A DNA stretch of 64,000 bases from WHSW01 sp963781265 (GCA_963781265.1 CAWAFH010000011.1:62001-126000), one strand, 5' to 3'; counted from the first letter of the stretch, positions 1-10,299 are shown. Made by a program: numbers and translations. Notes: generated by a model from the sequence alone, not told the origin.

Positions 1-703
<703 letters not shown>

Positions 704-710
704 GCGCCGG

Positions 711-2072
711 CTAGCGCGCCGCCGCGATCGCCCGGGTGCCGCGGGCGGGCGAGAGCGTGACGTTGCGGCGAACCGGTCGCTCGAGCGCCGCCGTCGCCGC
801 GCGCAGCGAGACCGAGCCGAGGATCGTCTCGATCGCGACCCGCATCTCGAGCTCGGCGAAGGCGGCGCCGATGCACCGCCGCGTGCCGCCGCCGAACGGG
901 ATCCAGGAGTAGGTATCGGGCGCGGAGTCGCCGAGGAATCGCTCGGGGCGGAAGGCCCGCGGATCGTCGTATACATCGGCGCGGGTGTGGACGAGGTAGA
1001 TGCCCGCCAGGATCACCGTGCCGGAAGGGAGCTCGAAGCCGCCGAGCTCGGAGTCCTGGCGCAGCTGGCGGCCGGTGAACGGGACCACCGGGCGCACCCG
1101 CAGGGTCTCGTCGACGACGGCGTCGAGGTAGGCGTGATCGCCGCGCGCGAGCTCGGCCTCGAGCCGGGCCAGCGCCTCGGGGTGATGCAGCAACAGGTCG
1201 AAGGCCCACGCCAGCCCGGTCGCGGTCGTCTCGTGGCCCGCGAGCAGCAACGTCATGAGCTGGTCGCGCAGCTCGCGGTCGCTCATCTGCGAGCCGTCCT
1301 CGAACCGCGCCGTCAGCAGCAGCGACAGGATGTCGTCGCGCTCGGCGAGATCGGGGCGGCGTCGGTGCTCGGCGATCTCGGCGTAGAGCAGCGCATCGGT
1401 GCGGTCGCGCAGCGTCGCGATCCTTCGGAACGGGGGCAGCCTGCGCAGGGTCGGATTGGCGAACCCGAACGCGGCCGGCGAGGCGCTGGCGCTCAGGATG
1501 CCGACGAGGCCGTCGCGCAGGCGCTCGCGCCGGTCGGCGTCCTCGACCCCGAAGACCGCCCGCAGGATCACCTCGAGCGTGATCGCCTGCATGCTCGGGT
1601 GGAGCGCGAACTCGGTCCCGAGCGGCCAGCTGCCGACGGCGCGCTCGGTCGCCTCGCGGATCACCTGCTCGTAGCCGCGCATCCGCTCGCCGTGAAACGG
1701 CGGCAGCATCAGCCTGCGGCGGCGCAGGTGCTCGTCGTCCTCCTGCAAGAGCAGGGACGAGCGCCCGAGCAGCGGCTCGAGGATCACGTTGCGACCGGGG
1801 GCGATCGTGTTCACCCGGTCGGCGGTGAACAGGCGCTTCAGCGACTCCGGGTCCGAGAGGAAGACGACCTCGCCCGGGCCGAGCAGGCTCGCGTGGAAGG
1901 TCTCGCCGAGCCGGGCGCGCCAGTGCTCGAGGAAGGGCAGCGGGCGGAAGACGAAGCGGGCGGTCTGCAGCGGCTTCGGCAGCGGCACGCGTGGCAGGTC
2001 GGCGAACCGGCGGGCCGGCGCGGGCGCCGGGGCGGCCGGGGCGGCGGATGCGATCGAGCTCGCCATCGCCAT
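711..2072 (-). CDS. Cytochrome P450
   Basis: The 453-residue product is a haem-thiolate monooxygenase of normal bacterial P450 length. It shows the I-helix oxygen-activation motif AGHETT near residue 277, the K-helix ETLR (ExxR) motif, and the haem loop FGGGTRRCIG with the ligand cysteine near residue 400. An ATG at 2070-2072 is chosen; a second ATG two codons later is an alternative. The N terminus is Ala/Pro-rich without a clear membrane anchor, so the protein is probably soluble. It is transcribed divergently from purC, with about 93 bp between the two starts to carry both promoters. Substrate and redox partner cannot be deduced: no ferredoxin or reductase gene is adjacent. Confidence 0.92.
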   Translation of the reverse strand: MAMASSIASAAPAAPAPAPARRFADLPRVPLPKPLQTARFVFRPLPFLEHWRARLGETFHASLLGPGEVVFLSDPESLKRLFTADRVNTIAPGRNVILEPLLGRSSLLLQEDDEHLRRRRLMLPPFHGERMRGYEQVIREATERAVGSWPLGTEFALHPSMQAITLEVILRAVFGVEDADRRERLRDGLVGILSASASPAAFGFANPTLRRLPPFRRIATLRDRTDALLYAEIAEHRRRPDLAERDDILSLLLTARFEDGSQMSDRELRDQLMTLLLAGHETTATGLAWAFDLLLHHPEALARLEAELARGDHAYLDAVVDETLRVRPVVPFTGRQLRQDSELGGFELPSGTVILAGIYLVHTRADVYDDPRAFRPERFLGDSAPDTYSWIPFGGGTRRCIGAAFAELEMRVAIETILGSVSLRAATAALERPVRRNVTLSPARGTRAIAAAR

Positions 2073-2165
2073 CAATCGTAGGGCGGCGGCGCAGCCGCGG
2101 GGCCGGGCTGCGGGCGTGGGCGGGCGACGCTCAACCATCCGCCCGCCGTTGTTAGCATCGCCGCC

Positions 2166-3014
<849 letters not shown>

Positions 3015-3037
3015 GTGACGCCCCCTACGCTGAGCGG

Positions 3038-4036
3038 ATGAACCTGTTCGTCTGCGGCCTGCGGCGCTCGGGCACGACGATCCTGTACGACGCCCTCGGC
3101 GAGGACAGCGACCTGCAGTGCTTCTACGAGCCGCTGCGCGAGGACGCCGAGACCGTCGGCGGCGGCAGCGGGGCGCGCGACACCGACGCGTTCGCCGAGA
3201 CCCGCGAGCGTCGCGAGCGCTTTCGCGCCGAGCGCCACCCCGAGCTGCCGATCGAGCTCTTCAACTGGGGTGGGCCGCGTGCTCCGGAGCTCGAGCTCGA
3301 TCCGGAGCTGCCGGCGCACGTGAACGAGCTGCTCGCCGAGCTGCTCGCGACGGCTCCCGCCGTCGCAATCAAGGAGACGCGCCTTCATCACAAGCTCGGC
3401 GCTGTCGCCGAGCTCGACCCCGAGGCGGTCATCGTCCACCTGACCCGCGATCCGCGCGCGGTCACCGCCTCGATGCTGCTCGGTCGCCGCCGCAGGACCG
3501 ACATCTACCCGGACGCCGACAGCTTCTTCACCGCCCGCACCGGGCGGCGCCTGTGGTCGAGCCGGCGGATCTCCGAGGAGCTGATCGCCCGCCAGGGCTC
3601 ACTCGAGCTCCCCGGGGACATCCCCGACTTCCTGCGGCCGCTGATCGTCTGGAGGGCGGCGTTCGAGAGCAGCGCCGGCGACGGCGCCCGGCTGTTCGGC
3701 GACCGCTACGTCCAGGTCAGGCTCGAGGACCTGCGTGCCGACCCGCGCCGCGAGCTCACCCGTATCTATGCCGCCTGCGAGCGGGAGCTGCCGGAGCCGG
3801 TGGCCGCGTGGGCGGGCGACAACATCCGGCGCGAGGCGGCCGTCCACCTGGCCGACGATCCCCGCTGGGCGCGCGGGGCGCGGCTGGTCGGGATGGAGGG
3901 GTCACTCGAGCGCGCCGGCTACACGGAGATCCTCGAGCTCGAGCCCGCGCCGGGCGAGCCGCTGGACCTGGCCCCGCCGGCGCCCCGGTCGCGCCTCTCG
4001 GGCTTCACCGGCCGAGCCCGCCGGCGCCGCAGCTGA
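3038..4036 (+). CDS. Sulfotransferase family protein (PAPS-dependent type)
   Basis: The 332-residue protein begins directly with a 5'-phosphosulfate loop (GLRRSGTTILYDAL, residues 6-19) and has a 3'-phosphate-binding segment of the RDPRAVTAS type near residue 140, as in sulfotransferases that use PAPS. It is more diverged than the four paralogs at 5-11 kb: it lacks their GDKTP motif and the RDGRD form of the 3' site. The C terminus is Pro/Arg-rich. It lies 24 bp after purC and 17 bp before purS, so it is probably cotranscribed with purine genes although not part of that pathway. The acceptor (glycan, lipid or protein) is unknown. Confidence 0.75.
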   Translation: MNLFVCGLRRSGTTILYDALGEDSDLQCFYEPLREDAETVGGGSGARDTDAFAETRERRERFRAERHPELPIELFNWGGPRAPELELDPELPAHVNELLAELLATAPAVAIKETRLHHKLGAVAELDPEAVIVHLTRDPRAVTASMLLGRRRRTDIYPDADSFFTARTGRRLWSSRRISEELIARQGSLELPGDIPDFLRPLIVWRAAFESSAGDGARLFGDRYVQVRLEDLRADPRRELTRIYAACERELPEPVAAWAGDNIRREAAVHLADDPRWARGARLVGMEGSLERAGYTEILELEPAPGEPLDLAPPAPRSRLSGFTGRARRRRS

Positions 4037-4052
4037 CGCTACGCTGCGAACG

Positions 4053-4325
4053 GTGAAGGCTCGCGTGCTGATCCGGCCGAAGGAGGGAATCCTCGACCCG
4101 CAGGGCAAGGCCGTGGAGCGGGCGCTACCGGCGCTCGGCTTCGACGGCGTCGGCCGCGTCCGGGTCGGGCGCATGGTGGAGCTCGAGGCACCGGAGGGGG
4201 CCGACCTCGACCGCCTCTGCGAGCAGCTGCTGGCCAACCCGCTGATCGAGGACTACGAGATCGAACGAATGCCCGACACCTCCTCCGCTTCGCGTCCGGG
4301 GGTGTCGGGGTCGGTCGAGGGCTGA
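4053..4325 (+). CDS. purS: Phosphoribosylformylglycinamidine synthase, PurS subunit
   Basis: PurS is the small bridging subunit of the PurLQS complex that makes FGAM from FGAR. The 90-residue product has the standard PurS core (starting KARVLIRPKEGILDPQG) and ends the core at LIEDYEIERM. The last 18 codons (PDTSSASRPG...) are not typical of PurS; they are encoded by a hairpin-forming repeat (4272-4309) described separately. Start is GTG at 4053. The stop overlaps the purQ start (TGATG), which supports translational coupling of the two subunits. Confidence 0.9.
   Translation: MKARVLIRPKEGILDPQGKAVERALPALGFDGVGRVRVGRMVELEAPEGADLDRLCEQLLANPLIEDYEIERMPDTSSASRPGVSGSVEG
4272..4309. repeat. Hairpin repeat with conserved 20-nt loop, copy 1 (reverse orientation)
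   Basis: A perfect 9-bp stem (CCCGACACC with GGTGTCGGG) closes a 20-nt loop. The loop is the reverse complement of CCCGGACGCGAAGCGGAGGA, which recurs at 42961-42980 and 47111-47130 on different stems. Here it forms the 3' end of purS, 16 bp before the purQ start. Confidence 0.75.
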
Positions 4326-4996
4326 TGTTCGGCGTACTCCAGTTCCCGGGGTCGTGCGATGAACGCGATGCGGTGCTCGCGTGCGAGCGAGTGGGCGAGG
4401 CGCGCCTGGTCTGGCACGGCGAGACCGACCTCTCCGGAATCGACGCGATCGTCGTCCCCGGTGGCTTCTCCTACGGCGACTATCTGCGCGCCGGCGCGAT
4501 CGCCCGCTTCGCCCCGGTGATGGAGCCGGTGCGCGAGTTCGCCGCCGCCGGCGGGCCGGTGCTCGGGATCTGCAACGGCTTTCAGGTGCTGTGCGAGGCG
4601 GGCCTGCTGCCCGGCGCGCTGCTCGCGAACGAGCACCTGCGCTTCCTCTGCCGGCAGGTCGAGCTCGAGGTGGTCGACGCGGACACGGTCGCGACCTCCG
4701 CGTGCGCCGCCGGCGATCGCCTCTCGATCCCGGTCAAGCACATGAGCGGTCGCTGGTTCGCCCCGGCCGATCAGCTCGGCGAGCTCGAGGCCAACGGCCA
4801 GATCGTCTTCCGCTACGCCGCCGGGCAGAACCCGAACGGCTCGGTCGCCGACGTCGCCGGTGTCCGCAACGAGGCGGGGAACGTGGTCGGCCTGATGCCG
4901 CACCCCGAGCACGCCGTCGACGCCCTGTGCGGCTCGACCGACGGGCTGAAGCTGTTCGAGTCGCTCGCCGCAGCCCGGATCCCCGCGCCGGCGTGA
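4325..4996 (+). CDS. purQ: Phosphoribosylformylglycinamidine synthase, glutaminase subunit
   Basis: PurQ releases ammonia from glutamine for the PurL synthetase. The 223-residue class I amidotransferase has the oxyanion segment GGFSYGDYLRAGAIA, the nucleophile elbow LGICNGFQ (Cys near residue 87) and the C-terminal His-Glu pair in LMPHPEHA. ATG at 4325 overlaps the purS stop. Its own stop overlaps the GTG of the following sulfotransferase, so the sulfotransferase island is fused translationally onto the purine operon. In many bacteria purL follows here directly; in this window purL lies about 8.9 kb downstream. Confidence 0.96.
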   Translation: MFGVLQFPGSCDERDAVLACERVGEARLVWHGETDLSGIDAIVVPGGFSYGDYLRAGAIARFAPVMEPVREFAAAGGPVLGICNGFQVLCEAGLLPGALLANEHLRFLCRQVELEVVDADTVATSACAAGDRLSIPVKHMSGRWFAPADQLGELEANGQIVFRYAAGQNPNGSVADVAGVRNEAGNVVGLMPHPEHAVDALCGSTDGLKLFESLAAARIPAPA

Positions 4997-5880
4997 GGCG
5001 TCGGGCCGCGAGCCTGGCGCCGGCGCCGTTCGTCGTCGGCGTCGGGCGTTCGGGCACCACGCTGCTGCGGCTGATGCTCGACTCCCATCCGCAGCTCGCG
5101 ATTCCGGCCGAGACCCATTTCGTGCCCGAGCTGATCGAGCGCGCCAACGAGTGCCGGTTCGCGAGCGAGTTGGTCGACGCGATCGTCGGCGCCCGCACCT
5201 GGGGCGACTTCGGCCTCGACGCCGACCACTTCCGCGCCGAGGTCGAGCGCCGCGAGGCCCACGGGGCGGCCGCGGTCCTGCGCGTCTTCTACGCGCTCTG
5301 CGCAGAGCGGGAGGGCAAGCCGCGCTGGGGCGACAAGACGCCCGGGTACGTGAAACGGATGCGGCCCATCGCCCACGCGCTCGAGGAGGCGCGGTTCGTG
5401 CACCTGATCCGCGACGGCCGCGACGTCGCCCTCTCGCGGCTCGCGCGTGGGATGGGGACCGGAAAGCCGATCGACGAGATCGCCGACCTCTGGCGGCGCC
5501 GGATCGAGAGCGCCCGCAAGCAGGCGAAGCGGCTGCGCGGCCGCTACCTGGAATTGCGATTCGAGGACCTGATCACGGACCCGGAGCAGGTGCTGCGGCG
5601 GGTCTGCGAGCTGGTCGAGCTCGACTACGACCCGGCGATGTTGAGCTACCGCGAGCAGGCGGAACGGCGGATCTCCGAGCTCGGCGATCTCGCCGCAGAG
5701 GGCGCCCGCGACGAGCGCGACCGCGACGAGCGCCAGGCGGCGCATTCGCTCGCCGCAAAGCCGCCGACCGAGGCTCGGATCGAGGTCTGGCGCGAGGACA
5801 TGGATTCAGCCGACCGGGCGGCGTTCGACCGGGTCGCCGGCGATCTGCTTCGCGAACTCGGCTACGACGTGCCATCCTGA
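4993..5880 (+). CDS. Sulfotransferase (Sulfotransfer_3 type), island copy 1
   Basis: The 295-residue product is one of four close paralogs. It has the 5'-phosphosulfate loop GVGRSGTTLLR near residue 16, followed by the block LDSHPQLAIPAETHF; the conserved WGDKTPGYV; the 3'-phosphate site RFVHLIRDGRDVALS; and the RYLEL-RFEDLI segment. These are known PAPS-binding features of the family. GTG at 4993 overlaps the purQ stop by 3 bp. There is no signal peptide or membrane segment, so it should act in the cytoplasm on a nucleotide-sugar, lipid-linked or small-molecule acceptor. The acceptor is not deducible from sequence. Confidence 0.85.
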   Translation: MRRRAASLAPAPFVVGVGRSGTTLLRLMLDSHPQLAIPAETHFVPELIERANECRFASELVDAIVGARTWGDFGLDADHFRAEVERREAHGAAAVLRVFYALCAEREGKPRWGDKTPGYVKRMRPIAHALEEARFVHLIRDGRDVALSRLARGMGTGKPIDEIADLWRRRIESARKQAKRLRGRYLELRFEDLITDPEQVLRRVCELVELDYDPAMLSYREQAERRISELGDLAAEGARDERDRDERQAAHSLAAKPPTEARIEVWREDMDSADRAAFDRVAGDLLRELGYDVPS

Positions 5881-5890
5881 TCGGCCCACC

Positions 5891-6949
5891 ATGGCCTTCG
5901 ACTATTCGATCCGGATGCTTCGCAATCGCCGCCTGCGCGGCCGCTCGGAGCCCGAGTTCCCGGCCCCGTTCGTGGTCGGCGTCGGGCGCTCCGGAACCAC
6001 CTTGCTGCGGATGATGCTCGACTCGCATCCGCAGCTCGCGATCCCGCCGGAGACGCACTTCCTCAACCCACTGATCCAGGCCTCCGGCCGCCTGCGCTTC
6101 AACGCCCGCACGGCGACCCGCGAGATCGTCCATGACGAGCGGCGGCGCTGGAACGACTTCGGGCTCACCGAGGAGGACCTGCTCGTCTCGATGCAGTCCG
6201 TGGAGAAGTTCAACACCGCCGACGCGATGCGCGCCTTCTACCGCGCCTATGCCAACAAGCACGGCAAGCCCCGCTGGGGCGACAAGACCCCGGACTACAT
6301 CCGCAAGATGCGCAAGCTGCAGAAGACGCTGCCCGAGGCGCGCTTCATCCACGTGATCCGCGACGGCCGCGACGCCGGCCTCTCGCAGAACGCCAGGATC
6401 ACCAAGCGCGGCAAGGAGCCGGTCCCGGCGCGCGAGATGGCGCGCCGCTGGCGGAAGCGAATCGTCAAGTCGCGGATCGACGCGGAGGAGGTCGAGCACT
6501 ACATCGAGGTGCGCTACGAGGACCTGATCTCCGATACCGAGAGCGTCCTGCGGCGGGTCTGCGAGCACATCGATCTCCCGTTCGACCCCGCGATGCTGAG
6601 CTACCACGAGCGGGCCGAGGAGCGGCTGCAGGAGATGGCGGGGGCGCTGCCGGCGAAGAAGGGGCGCCCCGAGCGCGAGGCCGGTGAGCGAATCGAGGCC
6701 CACGCGCTGACCACGAAGCCGCCCGACGCCGACCGGGTCGCGGTCTGGAAGCGCGAGATGAGCGCCGAGGAGAACGCCGAGTTCGAGAACGCGGCGGGCT
6801 ACCTGCTCGCCGACCTCGGCTACGAGACGGCGACGCCGAAGGAGGACTGGCTGCCGCCCGAGGAGTGGGCGCGCTCGAAGTCGCGCACCGATCGCGGCTC
6901 CGACCAGACCGGCTCGACCAAGTTCCGCGACATGGTCAAGCGCAACTAG
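5891..6949 (+). CDS. Sulfotransferase (Sulfotransfer_3 type), island copy 2
   Basis: The 352-residue paralog has GVGRSGTTLLRMML near residue 33, GDKTPDYIRKM, the 3'-phosphate site HVIRDGRDAGLS, and IEVRYEDLISD. Compared with copy 1 it has an extra N-terminal stretch of about 18 basic residues and a charged C-terminal tail of about 35 residues rich in Lys/Arg/Asp. It begins 10 bp after the previous gene, at ATG 5891. The conserved ETHF block and the KPP segment near the end are shared by copies 1-4, showing tandem duplication followed by divergence. Confidence 0.85.
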   Translation: MAFDYSIRMLRNRRLRGRSEPEFPAPFVVGVGRSGTTLLRMMLDSHPQLAIPPETHFLNPLIQASGRLRFNARTATREIVHDERRRWNDFGLTEEDLLVSMQSVEKFNTADAMRAFYRAYANKHGKPRWGDKTPDYIRKMRKLQKTLPEARFIHVIRDGRDAGLSQNARITKRGKEPVPAREMARRWRKRIVKSRIDAEEVEHYIEVRYEDLISDTESVLRRVCEHIDLPFDPAMLSYHERAEERLQEMAGALPAKKGRPEREAGERIEAHALTTKPPDADRVAVWKREMSAEENAEFENAAGYLLADLGYETATPKEDWLPPEEWARSKSRTDRGSDQTGSTKFRDMVKRN

Positions 6950-7044
6950 CGCTTGCGGATCGCCTTTCTCGCGCGGTTCTCTATCCTGATCCGCTCGCCT
7001 CGGACCCACGCCCCCAAGCTCGCCGGGGTCCGCGGCCACTGATC

Positions 7045-7989
7045 ATGGGTTTGTTCTCGAGACTGAAGAAGGACGACGCGCGCCGCGAGCCGGTGCCGTT
7101 CGTGGTCGGCATGAACCGCTCCGGCACGACCCTGTTGCGGATGATGCTCGATGCCCACCCCGATCTGACGATCCCGCCCGAGACCCACTTCGTCCCCGAC
7201 CTGATCAAGGCGGCCCGCGAGCGCGACGCGACGCCGGAGAGCGCGCTCGAGGCGATGAAGTCCGCGCGCGAGTGGGGCGACTTCGGCTTCTCCGACGAGG
7301 AGATGCTCGGCCGCCTCCGGGCGCTGCCCGAGATCAAGCCGGGCCCGGCGGTGCGCACCTTCTACGCCGCCTACACCGAGGAGCAGGGCAAGCCGCGGTG
7401 GGGGGAGAAGACACCGACCTACGTCCAGAAGATGAAGCTGATTCAGCGGGCGATCCCGGAGGCGCGCTTCGTGCACGTGATCCGCGACGGGCGCGACGTG
7501 GCGCTCTCGGTCCTCGACCGCACGGTGCGCGAGCTGACCGCGGAAGACGTCGCTCGCCGCTGGCAGAAGAAGATCACCAAGGCGCGCGAGGACTCGCCGC
7601 AGCTCGACCACTACATCGAGATCCGCTACGAGGACCTGATCCTGGAAACCGAGCCGGTGCTGCGCAAGGTCTGCGACTTCATCGAGCTGCCCTGGGACGA
7701 CTCGCTGCTCACCTACCACGAGCGCTCCGCCGACCGGCTCAAGGAGATGGCCCGCGCGCTGCCCGCCGAGGGCCGCGCCAAGGAGCTCTCGGTCGAACGG
7801 CGGATGGCCACCCACGAGATGACCACCAAGCCGCCGAGCGCCGACCGCGTCGCCCGCTGGCGCACCCAGATGACGCCCGAGCAGCGCGAGGAGTTCGAGG
7901 CGATTGCGGGCGAACTGCTCGATCAGCTCGGCTATCCGACCGGCGCCGACGCGGTCGAGAAGGCCACCGCGCTGATCGAAGCAGCGTGA
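7045..7989 (+). CDS. Sulfotransferase (Sulfotransfer_3 type), island copy 3
   Basis: The 314-residue paralog carries MNRSGTTLLRMML (5'-phosphosulfate loop, near residue 27), PPETHF, the variant GEKTPTYVQKM (Glu in place of Asp in the GDKTP motif), HVIRDGRDVALS and IEIRYEDLI. A 95-bp gap precedes it, larger than the other gaps in the island, so an internal promoter is possible. Four bases after its stop begins a heptamer array (7993-8020) that leads into the glycosyltransferase. PAPS dependence is family knowledge; the acceptor is unknown. Confidence 0.85.
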   Translation: MGLFSRLKKDDARREPVPFVVGMNRSGTTLLRMMLDAHPDLTIPPETHFVPDLIKAARERDATPESALEAMKSAREWGDFGFSDEEMLGRLRALPEIKPGPAVRTFYAAYTEEQGKPRWGEKTPTYVQKMKLIQRAIPEARFVHVIRDGRDVALSVLDRTVRELTAEDVARRWQKKITKAREDSPQLDHYIEIRYEDLILETEPVLRKVCDFIELPWDDSLLTYHERSADRLKEMARALPAEGRAKELSVERRMATHEMTTKPPSADRVARWRTQMTPEQREEFEAIAGELLDQLGYPTGADAVEKATALIEAA

Positions 7990-7992
7990 GCG

Positions 7993-8020
7993 GCCGCTCG
8001 CCGTTCGCCGCTCGCCGCTG
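7993..8020 (+). repeat. Heptamer tandem array (GCCGCTC orientation), 4 units
   Basis: Units GCCGCTC, GCCGTTC, GCCGCTC, GCCGCTG occupy exactly 28 bp between the sulfotransferase stop and the glycosyltransferase start. It is the mirror image of the array upstream of the second glycosyltransferase (9139-9166). Confidence 0.85.
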
Positions 8021-8032
8021 GAGGACATGACG

Positions 8033-9127
8033 ATGCGGATTGGGCTGGTTTCGAAATGGTTTGCCTCCGGGCAGGCCGTCGTGACGCGGCAGATCCGCTC
8101 GGCGCTCGACGGGCTGGGCCACGAGACCTTCGTGCTCGCGAAGCCGGGCAAGGGACCGCGCGCCAACCAGGAGCGGGTCGCCGACCCGGTCTGGGATCAG
8201 CCGGGCGTGACCCAGGGCTCGAACGCCGACATCCCCAGCGACGAGTACCGGGGCTGGGCCTCGGACAACTCGCTCGACGCGGTCCTCTGCGACCAGAACG
8301 ACCAGTTCGACGAGATCGCCGCGCTGCGCAACGACGGCGTCCGCACGATCGGCCGCTTCGTCTGGGAGAGCTTCGCCGCGGCCGACGCGGAGCCGGCCCG
8401 CGCGGCGTACGACACGATCTACTCGTTCACCCGCGCCGAACAGGAGCGCTACCGCGGCTTCGGGATCGAGAGCCCGCTGCTCACCTGGGGCTGCCATCCC
8501 GAGCTGATCGAGATCGGCGAGGAAGTTCGAGCGGCGAGCGGCGAGCGGCGAGCGGCGGACGAGGTCTGGTTCTACGTCCCCGGCAGCTTCATGGGCAAGC
8601 GCAAGCCGTTCCCGGAGATCGTCCAGGCGTTCACCCGGGCCCGAGGGGATCACCTGCGGCTGCTGATCCGCGGCCAGGTCGATCGCAAGGCGGGCAAGCT
8701 CGAGCAGGCGGCCGGCGGGGACGCGCGGGTCGTGATCGAGCTCGAGGACCGGCCCACCGACGAGCACCTGCGCCAGTTCGCGAGCTGCCACGTCTGCCTC
8801 TCGCCATCGCGCTGGGAGGGCCTCGGGCTGCCGCTCTACGAGGCCGTGGCCTTCGGAATGCCCTCGATCACCAACGACTCGCCCCCGATGAACGAGGTCG
8901 TGCTCGACGGAATCAACGGGATCTGCGTCGACTCGGTGCCCTGGGGCGAGGCCGGCTCCGGGATCCCCGCGTTCGACCCGGACTTCGAGCAGCTGACCGC
9001 CGCGATCGAGCGCCTCGGCGACCCCGGCGAGCGCGAGCGGCTCGCCGCCGGCGCGCTCCGCCTGCGCGAGAACGAGCGCAGCTGGGATCGCACCGTGGAG
9101 GGACTGGAGCGGCTTCTTGGCTGCTGA
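8033..9127 (+). CDS. Glycosyltransferase family 4-like, paralog 1
   Basis: The 364-residue product has a Rossmann-like N terminus (MRIGLVSKWF) and the donor-binding motif of GT4-type retaining transferases, SRWEGLGLPLYEA, near residue 262, followed by FGMPSITND. It should move a sugar from a nucleotide donor in the cytoplasm. The ATG at 8033 is preferred over 8027 because the GAGG ribosome site then sits 8 nt upstream and the start matches the paralog. Residues about 166-175 (AASGERRAAD) are encoded by a heptamer array at 8529-8556 inserted in the linker before the C-terminal domain. Position among sulfotransferases suggests sulfated glycan or glycolipid synthesis (inference). Confidence 0.82.
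   Translation: MRIGLVSKWFASGQAVVTRQIRSALDGLGHETFVLAKPGKGPRANQERVADPVWDQPGVTQGSNADIPSDEYRGWASDNSLDAVLCDQNDQFDEIAALRNDGVRTIGRFVWESFAAADAEPARAAYDTIYSFTRAEQERYRGFGIESPLLTWGCHPELIEIGEEVRAASGERRAADEVWFYVPGSFMGKRKPFPEIVQAFTRARGDHLRLLIRGQVDRKAGKLEQAAGGDARVVIELEDRPTDEHLRQFASCHVCLSPSRWEGLGLPLYEAVAFGMPSITNDSPPMNEVVLDGINGICVDSVPWGEAGSGIPAFDPDFEQLTAAIERLGDPGERERLAAGALRLRENERSWDRTVEGLERLLGC
8529..8556 (+). repeat. Heptamer tandem array (GAGCGGC orientation), 4 perfect units, inside a glycosyltransferase
   Basis: Four perfect GAGCGGC units in the interdomain linker of glycosyltransferase 1. The paralog has an array at the matching place (9672-9699) but reverse-complemented. One unit gained or lost would shift the frame. 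Confidence 0.88.
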
Positions 9128-9138
9128 GCTCGGGGGTC

Positions 9139-9166
9139 GCGCGGCGAGCGGCGAGCGGCGAGCGGC
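9139..9166 (+). repeat. Heptamer tandem array (GAGCGGC orientation) between the glycosyltransferases
   Basis: Units GCGCGGC, GAGCGGC, GAGCGGC, GAGCGGC end 6 bp before the ATG of glycosyltransferase 2. The orientation is opposite to the array in front of glycosyltransferase 1. Confidence 0.85.
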
Positions 9167-9172
9167 GGCCTG

Positions 9173-10286
9173 ATGCGCGTCGGAGTCGTTTCCAAGTGGT
9201 TCAACCGCGGCCAGCCGGTCGTCGGGCGGCAGCTGCGCACGGCGGTCGACGAGCTCGGCCACGAGAGCTTCGTCCTCGCGCGGCCCAAGAAGGAGAAGGG
9301 CCCGCGGCCGGGGGCGCTCGACCGCGACGACGTCTGGGACCAGCCGGGCGTCACTGAGGCCTCCGCCTACGACATCCCCGCCGACGAGTACCTGGCCTGG
9401 GTCGACGAGCACGGAATCGACGCGATCCTCTGCGACCAGAACTACCAGTTCGCCGAGCTCGCAGAATTGCGCCGCCGCGGGGTGCGGACGATCGGGCGCT
9501 TCGTCTGGGAGCACTTCACCGCCGAGCACGTCGCCGGCGCGCGCGAGGCGTTCGACGTCGTCTACTCGCTGACCCGCGCCGAACAGGAGCGTTACGCGCG
9601 AGATGGGGCTCGAGACGCCGTACATCACCTGGGGCTGTCACCCGGAGCTGATCGCCGTTGCGGAAGAGATCGCCGCTCGCCGCTCGCCGCTCGCCGCTCG
9701 CGATCCCGTGAGGTTCGTGTTTCCAGGCGGCTTCCTCGGCCACCGCAAACCGCTGGGGCCGGTGCTCGAGGCGTTCGAGGCGACCACCGACGACCGCCTG
9801 CGGCTGATCGTCAAGGCCCAGGTCGAGCGCAAGCAGGTCAAGGCCGCGGCGGCGGCGGCCGAGCGCGATCCCCGGATCGAGCTGCGCCTCGCCGATCAGC
9901 CGACCGCCGAGCATCTGCGCGAGCTCGCCTCCTGCGACGCCTTCATCGCCCCGGCGCGCTGGGAGGGTCTCGGGCTGCCTCTCTACGAGGCGATCGCCTT
10001 CGGCCTGCCGGCGATCACGAACGACGCGCCACCGATGAACGAGGCGATCCACGACGGCATCAACGGCCTGCTCGTCGCCTCGACCCCGAACGGAACCGCG
10101 CGCTCGGGGATCCCGGCGCTTGAGCCTGACGTGGGCGAGTTGCGAGCCGCGATCGAGCGGCTCGCGGACGACTCGCTGCGAGCGGAGCTCGGCGCCGGGG
10201 CGATCCGGGTGCGCGAGACGGAGCGGCCGTGGTCCGCAACGTTGAGGGGCATCGGCGAATTATTGGAATCGACTTCAACCGGGTAG
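9173..10286 (+). CDS. Glycosyltransferase family 4-like, paralog 2, frameshifted
   Basis: A close paralog of the preceding gene (MRVGVVSKWF start; SRWEGLGLPLYEA-type donor motif as ARWEGLGLPLYEA; FGLPAITNDAPPMNEA). The N-terminal half reads from ATG 9173 in one frame to about base 9600 (LTRAEQERYAR), and the rest reads in another frame from about 9603 (MGLETPYITWGCHPEL) to the TAG at 10284. One missing base at about 9600 accounts for this. Both halves are well conserved, so either the base was lost in the assembly or the gene was inactivated very recently. Residues after PELIAVAEE are encoded by a reverse-oriented heptamer array (9672-9699). Ends 13 bp before the next sulfotransferase. Confidence 0.8.
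9672..9699 (+). repeat. Heptamer tandem array (GCCGCTC orientation), 4 perfect units, inside glycosyltransferase 2
   Basis: Four perfect GCCGCTC units encode AARRSPLAAR in the interdomain linker, at the place corresponding to the array in paralog 1 but in the opposite orientation. Confidence 0.88.
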
Positions 10287-10299
10287 CTTGGAGGGCTTC

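Noticed and set aside
7993..9699. Heptamer arrays as a CRISPR array
   Set aside because: Units are 7 bp with no spacers, and no cas genes are present.
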